Positions 17,020 through 24,900 of a stretch of 42,663 nt of DNA are shown here, piece by piece. Both the position numbers and the translations under genes were made by a program. The notes beneath the pieces were generated by a model. It saw only the letters and a list, made by a program, of their open reading frames with translations. It had not been told where the DNA came from and did not search any database. Position 1 is the stretch's first letter. The number at the start of each line of letters is the position of its first letter. Source of the DNA: an uncultured Eubacteriales bacterium (GTDB lineage Bacteria; Bacillota; Sulfobacillia; UBA995; UBA9673); the NCBI GenBank assembly GCA_913063835.1, contig CAJXZV010000008.1, positions 1 through 42,663 of the forward strand, in the 5' to 3' direction.

Positions 17020-18549
17020 TCAGCTCCCCCGGTCGGGTTCTCGGGCCGTCATCGGTCCCTGGCTTCGCTCACGGGGAGGGTCCTCCTGCCGGGCTGAGCC
17101 GGCGTCCGGCGGAGAGGCCTGCCGCCAGGCTGCGGCGGCGGCTGACCCGGCCACCGGGACCCGTCCCCGACCCAGGTCTGACTCCCTCCCGGGCGTCGTC
17201 CCGGGCCGCAGGGCGGCGAAGCCCCCGACGGTCCCCATCACCGCCGCCGCGGACCAGAACGGCAGGGTGAGGCTGAACCCGTACATCCAACCGCCCACGA
17301 CGGGGCCTGTCATCCGTCCCAGACTGTCCAGCGAGGACTGCACGCCCATGGTCAGCCCCTGGGGGAGCGGGGTGCGGCAGGAGACAGCCGAGGTCAGCGA
17401 GGGTCTGAGCACGCTGGTCCCGAGGGAGATGACCACGGCGGCGCCGACGGTCGCCGCCAGGTCGGCGGCGGGAAGCAGGAGCAGGAAGCCGGCGACACAG
17501 ACCGCCGTGCCCCACAGGGACAGCCGGTGCTCCCCGAAGCGGCGGATGAGCCGGCCGACGAGAAGGCTCTGCATGAGGAAGCCGGTGAGGCCCACGGACG
17601 TGAAGATGGTGCCCGCGTCGAAAGAGGTCCCGCCGAAACGGTCCATGACGAAGTACCCGAGGAGGGCGGTCAGCCCCGATTGGCTGAAGCTGACCGCGAA
17701 GGTGAGCCAGAGGTAGGGCGAGATGGGGCTGGTGACGGCCTCGGCGATGTCCGCAGGGCGCGGCCAGGCGCTCCGCAGGGCCGTGGCGCCGGTTCTTCCT
17801 CGCGCCCCTCCGCCGGCCGCCCGGCTGGGTTCGATCAGCTGGACGGCGGCGAGGAGGGCGGTTGCGGCGACGACCCCTCCGGCCACGAACATGGGCACCC
17901 TCTGGCCGAAGGCGGAGAGGGCCCCGCCGACGACCGGTCCGAAGAGAAAGCCCAGGTTTATCCAGGCCCCCATGGCGGCCATGGCCGGGCCGCGGTCGGC
18001 GGGCTCGGTCACGTCGGCGATAAGGGCCTGGCTGGAAGGGAAGATGGACGCCGAAAGCAGCCCGCCCAAGGCCCGTGAGCCGATCAGGGCCGGCAGGCTC
18101 CGGGACAGCCCGGCGAGGACGAACGACAGGGCGTAGCCGAGCAGTCCGACCACGAGCATCCTCCGGCGCCCGAAGCGGTCCGACATGCTTCCCCAGACGG
18201 GTCCGGAGAGGAACTGGGCCATGGCGAAGAGGCTGATCAGGAGGGAGACCTCCACCGGGCTGGCCCCCAGGTCGCGGGCGATGAAAGGAAGGATGGGGAT
18301 GGTGATGCCGAAACCGGCCATGGCGAGGAACAGGGACAGGTAGACGACGATTCGCGTCTTGGTCAAGGTTCCGACCGGCCTTCTGCCCCCGGGTGACGCG
18401 GGGTTGGGCTGCGTGTCTCGGCCGGCGCCTGCCAGGGCCGCCTCAGTCGCAGCAGCTGGCCGCTGTGGTGAGCGTGATGGGCGGACAGCGGCCAGGAGAG
18501 GGCTGCGGTCTCCGTCCGCAGCCGGCGCCTTGCCGTTCTCCTCGTTCAC
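17020..18549 (-). CDS. Major facilitator superfamily drug exporter (TetA/multidrug-like)
   Basis: The 509-residue product has 12 predicted helices in two bundles. Motif A is present between helices 2 and 3 (GSMSDRFGRRRMLVVGLLGY), with ITIPILPFIARDLG in helix 1, as in DHA1 drug:H+ antiporters. The amino end (~65 residues before TKTRIVVYL) and the last ~60 residues are hydrophilic, Ala/Arg/Pro-rich and not part of the fold. The true start could therefore lie later; GTG 18549 is used because a GGGGG run precedes it and no better site was seen. The gene leads an operon with the ABC-2 exporter and is divergent from the liaF-like gene. Confidence 0.88.
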   Translation of the reverse strand: MNEENGKAPAADGDRSPLLAAVRPSRSPQRPAAATEAALAGAGRDTQPNPASPGGRRPVGTLTKTRIVVYLSLFLAMAGFGITIPILPFIARDLGASPVEVSLLISLFAMAQFLSGPVWGSMSDRFGRRRMLVVGLLGYALSFVLAGLSRSLPALIGSRALGGLLSASIFPSSQALIADVTEPADRGPAMAAMGAWINLGFLFGPVVGGALSAFGQRVPMFVAGGVVAATALLAAVQLIEPSRAAGGGARGRTGATALRSAWPRPADIAEAVTSPISPYLWLTFAVSFSQSGLTALLGYFVMDRFGGTSFDAGTIFTSVGLTGFLMQSLLVGRLIRRFGEHRLSLWGTAVCVAGFLLLLPAADLAATVGAAVVISLGTSVLRPSLTSAVSCRTPLPQGLTMGVQSSLDSLGRMTGPVVGGWMYGFSLTLPFWSAAAVMGTVGGFAALRPGTTPGRESDLGRGRVPVAGSAAAAAWRQASPPDAGSARQEDPPRERSQGPMTAREPDRGS

Positions 18550-18795
18550 GGCCTCACGCCCCCTACAGGCCCTCCCGGCCGGCTTCGGTCCCTGGAGCGC
18601 GCAGGGGAGCGCCCGCCCGGGCCGGCCCTATTGGACCCAGGTTCAGCCCGGTTTCGTCCCTTCGGTCCACGTGACGCCTTTCCCTGCGGGACGTCGCACC
18701 CGAACCGGTTCGCGGTGTAAGCTGAGAGAGCAAGAAAGCCCGTCTGCCGTCAGTGGAGACTTCTGCTAGACTGAGGACCGAGGGGAGAGGACCCT
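18550..18795. other. Divergent intergenic region between the MFS and liaF-like operons
   Basis: Both operons must be driven from this 246-bp spacer. It contains a perfect 12-base palindrome CGAACCGGTTCG at 18701-18712, which could be an operator, and a TGCTAGACT extended -10 (18764-18772) about 24 bases before the liaF-like start. No gene was recognised. Confidence 0.45.
18764..18772 (+). promoter_or_regulatory. Candidate extended -10 promoter for the liaFSR-like operon
   Basis: TG-C-TAGACT matches an extended -10 element, with the start codon 23 bases beyond. The -35 region (CTGCCG at 17 bases) is poor, so the operon may need an activator such as its own response regulator. Confidence 0.35.
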
Positions 18796-19584
18796 ATGCC
18801 GCGAAACGTCTTCTGGGGAGCCGTGCTGCTGCTTGTCGGCTTTCTCCTGCTGGCTTCGAACCTCGGGTACATCGCTCGGTTCAGCATCTGGGGCCTCTGG
18901 CCGCTGCTGGTCATCTGGCCTGCGCTGAAGTTCGCGGCGGGCCAGGCGTTCGTGACCGTGGGCCGGGACACCGCTACGAAGCGCATAAGGGTCGGGGGGA
19001 GCCTCGGCGTCCGCCTGGTCGCCCTGTGGTTCCTGGCGGGCGCGACGGCCCAGCTCCTCTCCAACCTCTCCCTGTCCCCCTACGACTGGGGGGACGTGGC
19101 CCACTGGACCCTGCCGCTGCTCCTGGTGGGGCTGGGGCTCACCATCCTCCTGAGACCACGCCGACGGAGGTGGGAGTGGGAGCAGACGTCGGAGGCCGCA
19201 ATTCACGGCGGCATCTCGAGCCTCATCGGCGACGTCCGCTTCGGGGCCCGCCCGTGGGTCTTCAAGTCACCGATGAGAATCAATCTGTGGGTGGGGGACA
19301 TCGACCTCGACCTGACCACGGCCAGGTTCCAGCCTGGTGACAACTACCTCGTCATCCGGGCCTGGGCCGGGGACATCGACCTCCGCGTCCCCAAGGACAT
19401 GGAGGTCGTCGCCGAGGTCCGCTGCATGACCGGGGAGGCCCGGGTCTTCGAGGAGCACCGGAGCGGAACCGGGATCGACCTCGCGGCCCGCCGCCCCGCG
19501 CTCGGCGGCGACGGCACCGAGGCCGGTGGAAGCCGGCTCTTCATCGGCATCGACATCACCTTCGGAGAGATACGCGTCAGGTAG
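18796..19584 (+). CDS. LiaF-like membrane regulator
   Basis: This 262-residue protein has up to four helices in its first ~125 residues (NVFWGAVLLLVGFLLLASNL, then IWGLWPLLVIWPAL and two more), followed by a basic segment RPRRRRWEWEQ. The carboxy half repeats a beta pattern around WVGDIDLDL and WAGDIDLRVP and ends FIGIDITFGEIRVR, as in the LiaF carboxy domain. LiaF holds the LiaS kinase inactive until the envelope is damaged. The gene is followed at 18 bp by a LiaS-like kinase and then a LiaR-like regulator, which supports the assignment. AGGGGAGAGG is the ribosome site. Confidence 0.8.
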   Translation: MPRNVFWGAVLLLVGFLLLASNLGYIARFSIWGLWPLLVIWPALKFAAGQAFVTVGRDTATKRIRVGGSLGVRLVALWFLAGATAQLLSNLSLSPYDWGDVAHWTLPLLLVGLGLTILLRPRRRRWEWEQTSEAAIHGGISSLIGDVRFGARPWVFKSPMRINLWVGDIDLDLTTARFQPGDNYLVIRAWAGDIDLRVPKDMEVVAEVRCMTGEARVFEEHRSGTGIDLAARRPALGGDGTEAGGSRLFIGIDITFGEIRVR

Positions 19585-19602
19585 ATAGAGGGAGACCTGA
19601 CC

Positions 19603-20751
19603 TTGCCCGATTCTGCATCCACGTCCGAGAAACAGGATGGTCTGCCGCTGCAGGAGCGCTTCTTCGGTGTCCAGTGGCGTCTTCTGTCATCGCACGTGAA
19701 GGTGGCCCTCGGGGCCGCCGCTCTGAGCGCGCTCCTGGTCGGCGGTGCGGCCCTGCGGGACGCGGGTCCGGGGGCGGTCGTCCTCTGGGGGGCTCTGGCC
19801 GTGCTGGGGGCCCTGGTCCTCGGCGCCGCTGTGGGGCTGCGGCTCTCCAGGGGGCTCAAGCTCCGGCTCCGTGAGGTCGGCCGCTTCGCCTCGGCCCTGG
19901 CGCGCGGTGAGTACGGGTCACGCATCCAGCCCGGACAGCCCGACGAGATAGGCCTTCTCGAGCAGGAGCTCAACGCCATGGCCGAAAGCCTGGAGGAGGC
20001 CATCGGCGGTCTCAGGTCTCTGGCGGAGAGGAACCGGCGCCTGGCGGAGGAGGCCGGGAGGCTGGCGGCCCTGGAAGAGCGGACGCGTCTCGCGCGGGAC
20101 CTTCACGACACCGTGAACCAGCAGGTGTTCTCCCTTTCGATGCAGGCCGCCGCGGCGCGTCGCCGCCTCGAGGGCGCCGACGGCGACCCCGCCCGGGTGA
20201 GCGAGGTGGCGGCGGCCCTGGCCGACATCGAGGCCCTGGCCCGCTCCGCTCACAAGCAGATGCGCGACCTCATCCTCGAGCTGCGCCCGACGACACTCGC
20301 GCAGCACGGACTGGGCCCGGCCCTCAAGGACTACCTTCAGACCTTTGCCCACAGGGAAGGCATCGAGTGCGAGACGAGACTCGACTTCTTCGGGCGGTTC
20401 GACCCCCGGGCCGAGGAGGCTCTGTTCAGGATTGCCCAGGAGGCGCTCAACAACGTCGTCAAGCACGCGGAGGCCGAGAAGGTGACGGTTTCCCTCGAGC
20501 TTCAGGCCCCACACGATGTGGTCCTCACCGTGAGCGACGACGGCCGGGGGTTCGACCCGTCGGCGGCCGTCCGCCCCACGGCTCTCGGGCTGAACGGTCT
20601 CCGCGAACGGGCCGAGTCCGTCGGGGCCTCGCTGGTCGTGCGTAGTGCTCCGGGGAGAGGGACGACCGTGAGGGCCTCCTTCCCCCTCACGGGTGTCGGT
20701 GAGGGTGAGGAGACGACCGCAGGCGGACAAGGGGAGGAAGCCGGTCGATGA
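19603..20751 (+). CDS. Sensor histidine kinase, LiaS/NarL-type (HisKA_3)
   Basis: The 382-residue kinase starts at TTG 19603 behind AGGGAG. Two helices (~residues 33-51 and 57-80) enclose almost no extracellular loop, as in intramembrane-sensing kinases. A HAMP-like segment (LRLREVGRFASALARGEYGS) and a short coiled coil follow. The HisKA_3 box RLARDLHDTVNQQVFSL gives the phospho-accepting His 168. The ATPase domain has EALNNVVKHAEA (N box), VSDDGRGFD and GLNGLRERAES. The lack of a large sensor loop fits detection through the LiaF-like partner. The stop overlaps the regulator's start (ATGA). Confidence 0.92.
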   Translation: MPDSASTSEKQDGLPLQERFFGVQWRLLSSHVKVALGAAALSALLVGGAALRDAGPGAVVLWGALAVLGALVLGAAVGLRLSRGLKLRLREVGRFASALARGEYGSRIQPGQPDEIGLLEQELNAMAESLEEAIGGLRSLAERNRRLAEEAGRLAALEERTRLARDLHDTVNQQVFSLSMQAAAARRRLEGADGDPARVSEVAAALADIEALARSAHKQMRDLILELRPTTLAQHGLGPALKDYLQTFAHREGIECETRLDFFGRFDPRAEEALFRIAQEALNNVVKHAEAEKVTVSLELQAPHDVVLTVSDDGRGFDPSAAVRPTALGLNGLRERAESVGASLVVRSAPGRGTTVRASFPLTGVGEGEETTAGGQGEEAGR

Positions 20752-21377
20752 TACGTATCCTGGTGTGCGACGACCACGAGATCGTCAGGAGGGGACTCCG
20801 CAGCTACCTGGAGACGGAGGCGGACTTCGAGGTGGTCGGCGAGGCCGGCGACGGGGAGACGGCCTGCCGGCTGAGCCGGGAGCTGGAGCCGGACGTGATC
20901 CTCATGGACCTCGTCATGCCGGGAATGGACGGGGTCGAGGCCACGCGCCGCATCGTCTCCGAGCGGCCCGGGGCCTGCGTGGTGGTCCTCACGAGCTACA
21001 CCGATGACAGCAGGGTCATCCCCGCCCTCAAGGCCGGGGCCAGGAGCTACATGCTCAAGGACGTGGCGGCGGAGGAACTCGGGGAGGTCATCCGCCGCGC
21101 CCACCGCGGGGAGTCGGTCCTGCATCCGGTGGCCTCCCAACGCGTGATGCGGGAGATGAACGCTCCCAAGGGCGAGTCCCCGACCCAGCGCGAGATGGAG
21201 GTCCTCCTCCTCGTGGCCGAGGGGCTGTCGAACAAGGAGATAGGGGAGAGGCTCTTCATCACCGAGCGCACGGTCAAGGCCCACATCACGTCGCTCCTCT
21301 CGAAGCTCGGCCTGTCGGACCGCACCCAGCTCGCCATCTACGCCCACACCCACGGGTTGGTGAAGAAGAGGGAGTAG
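20748..21377 (+). CDS. Response regulator, LiaR/NarL family
   Basis: This 209-residue regulator has a receiver domain with the acidic pair in VCDDHE, the phospho-acceptor Asp 54 in ILMDLVMPGMDG, Thr/Ser in VVLTSY and Lys in SYMLKD. A LuxR-type DNA-binding domain follows from ~144: TQREMEVLLLVAEGLSNKEI and ERTVKAHITSLLSKLGL. It is translationally coupled to the kinase. By analogy with LiaR it should activate envelope-stress genes, perhaps including its own operon. Confidence 0.94.
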   Translation: MIRILVCDDHEIVRRGLRSYLETEADFEVVGEAGDGETACRLSRELEPDVILMDLVMPGMDGVEATRRIVSERPGACVVVLTSYTDDSRVIPALKAGARSYMLKDVAAEELGEVIRRAHRGESVLHPVASQRVMREMNAPKGESPTQREMEVLLLVAEGLSNKEIGERLFITERTVKAHITSLLSKLGLSDRTQLAIYAHTHGLVKKRE

Positions 21378-21408
21378 AGTCCGTCCGCCTGTGCGCGTAC
21401 CGGCTCTG

Positions 21409-21516
21409 TCACTCGCCGTACTCCACGTGGTCGTACGTCGCGAGCACGGTGAGCCTGCCGCGTATGAGCCGGCCGGCCATCAGCCCGTACAGCTGATACC
21501 ACGTACCCCGTGTCAC
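21409..21516 (-). CDS. Possible small basic protein (35 aa)
   Basis: A GTG-started 35-codon frame has high-GC third positions like nearby genes. It contains WYQLYGLMAGRLIRGRL then TVLATYDHVEYGE. It lies in the same frame as the small membrane-protein frame just upstream, separated from its stop by two codons. The ribosome site is weak (GGTGAG only), and the function is unknown. It could be chance, but the intervening region is otherwise empty and the neighbour looks coding. Confidence 0.3.
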   Translation of the reverse strand: MTRGTWYQLYGLMAGRLIRGRLTVLATYDHVEYGE

Positions 21517-21522
21517 ACCGGC

Positions 21523-21630
21523 TCACCGCGGTCTGGCCTGAGAGATGAGCCAGAGGAAAAGACCCAAGCCCACGAGGAAGATCGCCAAGCCGACAGGGGA
21601 ACCCCATCCAAGGATGTGTGTCAGGTCCAC
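21523..21630 (-). CDS. Possible small single-helix membrane protein (35 aa)
   Basis: The frame starts at GTG 21630 (or GTG 21639), with GGAAGGGG upstream, and encodes a polar start THILGWGS, then a helix PVGLAIFLVGLGLFLWLIS and a short basic end QARPR. This is the layout of a small membrane peptide with the basic tail inside the cell. It lies opposite and between the liaFSR-like operon and the HdrA fusion. No family was recognised. Confidence 0.4.
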   Translation of the reverse strand: MDLTHILGWGSPVGLAIFLVGLGLFLWLISQARPR

Positions 21631-21817
21631 GTCTCCCACACCCCTTCCTGTCGTCTCCTGGAGGCAATGCCACACTCTTCCTGACCTTGTCTTTCGCTGC
21701 AAGGACGCCGATGCCTGCATGAGCCCAGTTATCGGTCTACCCGTCCATCCGGACCCGTCCGGACCAGCCGACAGAGCCCGGGGTGACCAGGCCGGGGCGG
21801 GGTGGAGCTTAGAAGGA

Positions 21818-21890
21818 TTGTCAGGTCTATGAGAGAAACCTGAATATAGTTTCCTGAATATTTGTGATATTTGGTACATGTGAACACAAT
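21818..21890 (+). promoter_or_regulatory. AT-rich control region before the HdrA fusion
   Basis: This stretch is markedly AT-rich in a GC-rich window and ends ~50 bp before the start codon. It holds two direct copies of CCTGAATAT (21839-21847 and 21853-21861). It also has a possible promoter, TTGTGA (21862-21867), 17 bases, CACAAT (21885-21890). TTGTG and CACAA arms face each other across the spacer. The placement suggests a regulated promoter; the regulator is unknown. Confidence 0.4.
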
Positions 21891-21943
21891 CGCAAAGCCA
21901 GCTATTCGGAGCGGAACCGGAAGGGCGGAAGGAGGCGGGGGCT

Positions 21944-24900
21944 ATGGCTTCTGAGGAGAGGGTCGCCGGGGCCCGGGAGGGGAGGCGGCCGACCGGTGCG
22001 GTCATGGTCGTCGGCGGGGGGATCGGGGGCATCCAGGCCGCCCTCGACTGCGCCGAGGCGGGGTTCCTTGTCCATCTCGTCACCGACGGCCCCTCCATCG
22101 GCGGGAAGATGGCCCAGTGGGACAAGACCTTCCCCACCAACGACTGCTCGATGTGCCTTCTGGGCCCCAAGATGTCGGAATGCGCCAACCATCCGAACAT
22201 CGAGATACACAGTCTATCCGAGATCGAGAAGGTCAGCGGGCGGGAGGGCGCCTACGAGGTGGTCCTGCGCAAGCGGGCCCGCTACATAGATGAGGTCGAG
22301 TGCACCTCCTGCGGGTCGTGCGCCGAGGTCTGTCCCGTGGACAGGCCCGACGACTTCAACATGGGTCTCACCTCCCGCAAGGCCGTGTACAAGCCCTTCC
22401 CCCAGGCGATACCCAACGCGTACCTCATCGAGAAGCGGGGCGTGTCGCCCTGCCGGCTGGGTTGCCCGGCCGGGGTCCACACCCACGGCTACGTCACTCT
22501 CGTGGCCCGGGGGCGCTACCGTGAGGCGTGGTCCCTCATCCGCCGAGACAACCCGTTCGTGAGCGTCTGCGGGACCATCTGCCACAGCCCCTGTGAGAAG
22601 GTCTGCCAGCGCGGCGAGTTCGACCAGCCCGTCGCCATCAAGGCCCTCAAGGCCTTTCTCGGACACTACATCCTCACCAAGGACCGCGAGTGGGCCTTGT
22701 CCCAGGCCGTTCCGGTCGAGCCCCGGCGCGAGGAGCGAGTGGCGGTCTTCGGCTCCGGACCCGCGGGTCTCACCTGTGCCTACCATCTCGCCCGCCTGGG
22801 CTTCCCGGTGACGGTCTTCGAGGCCCTGCCGGTGGCCGGGGGCCTCATGCGCACCGCCATCCCGGAGTACCGTCTGCCCCGGGATTTCGTCGAGACCGAG
22901 ATAGAGCTCATCCGGCGGATGGGGGTCGACATCCGCACGGGCGTCTCCATGGGTGAGGACTTCAGGATCGAGGACGTGTTCGCCCAGGGCTACAAGGCCG
23001 TCTTCGTCTCCGTCGGCGCCCGGCAGGTCGAGAAGGCCACACTCCCCGGGCAGGAGCTGCCGGGCGTGTGGCACGGGGTCTCCTTCCTGCGCAGGGTCAA
23101 CCTCGGCGGCGGGGAAGGGGTCGAGGTCGGCGGACGCGTGGCGGTCATCGGCGGCGGTTTCACGGCCGTGGACTGCGCCCGCACGGCCGTCCGGCTCGGG
23201 GCCCGTCACGTGGAGGTCATCTTCAAGGGGCCGGAGAGCGAGCTCTACGCTCTGCCGGAAGAGATCGCCGCCGCCCGGGCCGAGGGGGTCCGGTTCACCC
23301 TTCTGACCACCCCCCTCCGGGTGAAGGGGCAGACGGCCGTGGAAGGTCTGGAGCTCCTGGAGTGGCGCGTGCCCGGCGAGGGGCGCCGGCCCGTGCCGAA
23401 GCGCGGTTCCGAGCACGTCGTTCCCTTCGATACGGTCATCCTGGCCACGAGCGAGATACCCATAGAGACCTTCTTCCGGCACGACAGGCACCTCAAGTGG
23501 ACGGAGGAGGGGACCATCGTCGTCGACCCCCTCACCCTGGCCACCAGTGTCTCCGGCGTGTTCGCAGGCGGTGAGGCCGTCACCGGGCCCGGAACGGTCA
23601 TCGAGGCCATCGCCTCCGGGAAGGCGGCCGCCGAGTCCATCCGGCGCTACCTCGAAGGGCTCGACCTCGCTGAGGGTCGGCGGCGCTGGCCCAAGCCCGA
23701 GGAAGTGGTCAGGCTCGACATCGGTCACCTGGAGGTCCCGCACCGCCGGAGAGTGAGGCCCTACCTCAACCCCGCCGACGCCCCGGAGGGGGTCGAGGTC
23801 CACGGCGGCTACACCGAGGAGATGGCCCGGGAGGAAGCCTCCCGGTGTCTTGACTGCGGCATCTGCGCCGAGTGCATGCGGTGCGAGGAGGTCTGCGAGA
23901 AGAAGGCGGTCCACCATGACGAGGAGGACCGGTCGGTGAGGCTCGAGGTGGGCTCGATCATCCTCACCCCGGGCTTCTCCACCTTCGACCCGGGCCGCCT
24001 CGGGGAGTTCGGCTACGGGCGCTACCCCAACGTCATCACCGCTCCTGAGCTGGAGCGTCTTCTCTCCTCGACGGGCCCGACGGCGGGGCGGCTCGTGCGT
24101 CCGGGCGACGGGAGGCCGCCGCGCCGGGTGGCCTTCATCCAGTGCGTCGGGTCGCGCGACACCCGCGGGAAGGAAGGCGTCTCCGGGCGGGTCAGCGGAC
24201 CGGCCGGCCACGAGCCGTCCGCCTACTGCTCGGGGGTCTGCTGCATGTTCGCGGTCAAGGAGGCCCTGCTCATCCGTGAGCGGGACGCCTCGGCCGAGGT
24301 GACCATATTCAACCTCGACCTCAGGGCCTACGGCAAGGACTTCCAGCGTTACGCCGACGCCGCGCGGCACCGCTACGGAGTCCGTGTGGTGAACTGCCTG
24401 GTCTCCGCGGTGAGGGAGGATCCGGCGACCGGGAACCTGAGGGTCTCTTACGTGCCGGAGGCCGGGCGCGCGGACGCGGGCCCGCGTCCGTCTTCCGGTC
24501 CGCCGGGCCCGCCTGGCCCCCCGGCCGGAGGGAGAGCTCCCATGGAGGAGGAGTTCGACATGGTCGTTCTCTCGGTGGGCTTCCAGCCGCCGGCGGCGGC
24601 CGAGGAGCTCGCTCAGAAACTGGGTGTGCGGTTGGACAAGACGGGCTTCGCCCGGACGGAGCCGGGCCGGCCCACCTCGACCACGAGACCGGGCGTCTTC
24701 GCCGCGGGGGGCTTCCTCGGGCCGAGGGACATCCCCGAGACCATCACCTCGGCGAGCGCGGCGGCGGCCGCCGCCGGGGGGCTCCTCGCCCTGGCCCGCG
24801 GGGAACTGGCGCGGACCCGCAGCTATCCGCCTGAACGGGACGTCAGGGACGAAGAACCACGAGTGGGTGTGTTCGTCTGCCGCTGCGGCATCAACATCGC

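Noticed and set aside
21862-21889. Standard Rex operator before the HdrA fusion
   Set aside because: The TTGTGA and CACAA arms are separated by far more than the 6 bases of a Rex site, so only a general regulatory region is called.
22214-24370. Long minus-strand frame opposite the HdrA fusion
   Set aside because: Antisense shadow; the plus strand has all conserved motifs.
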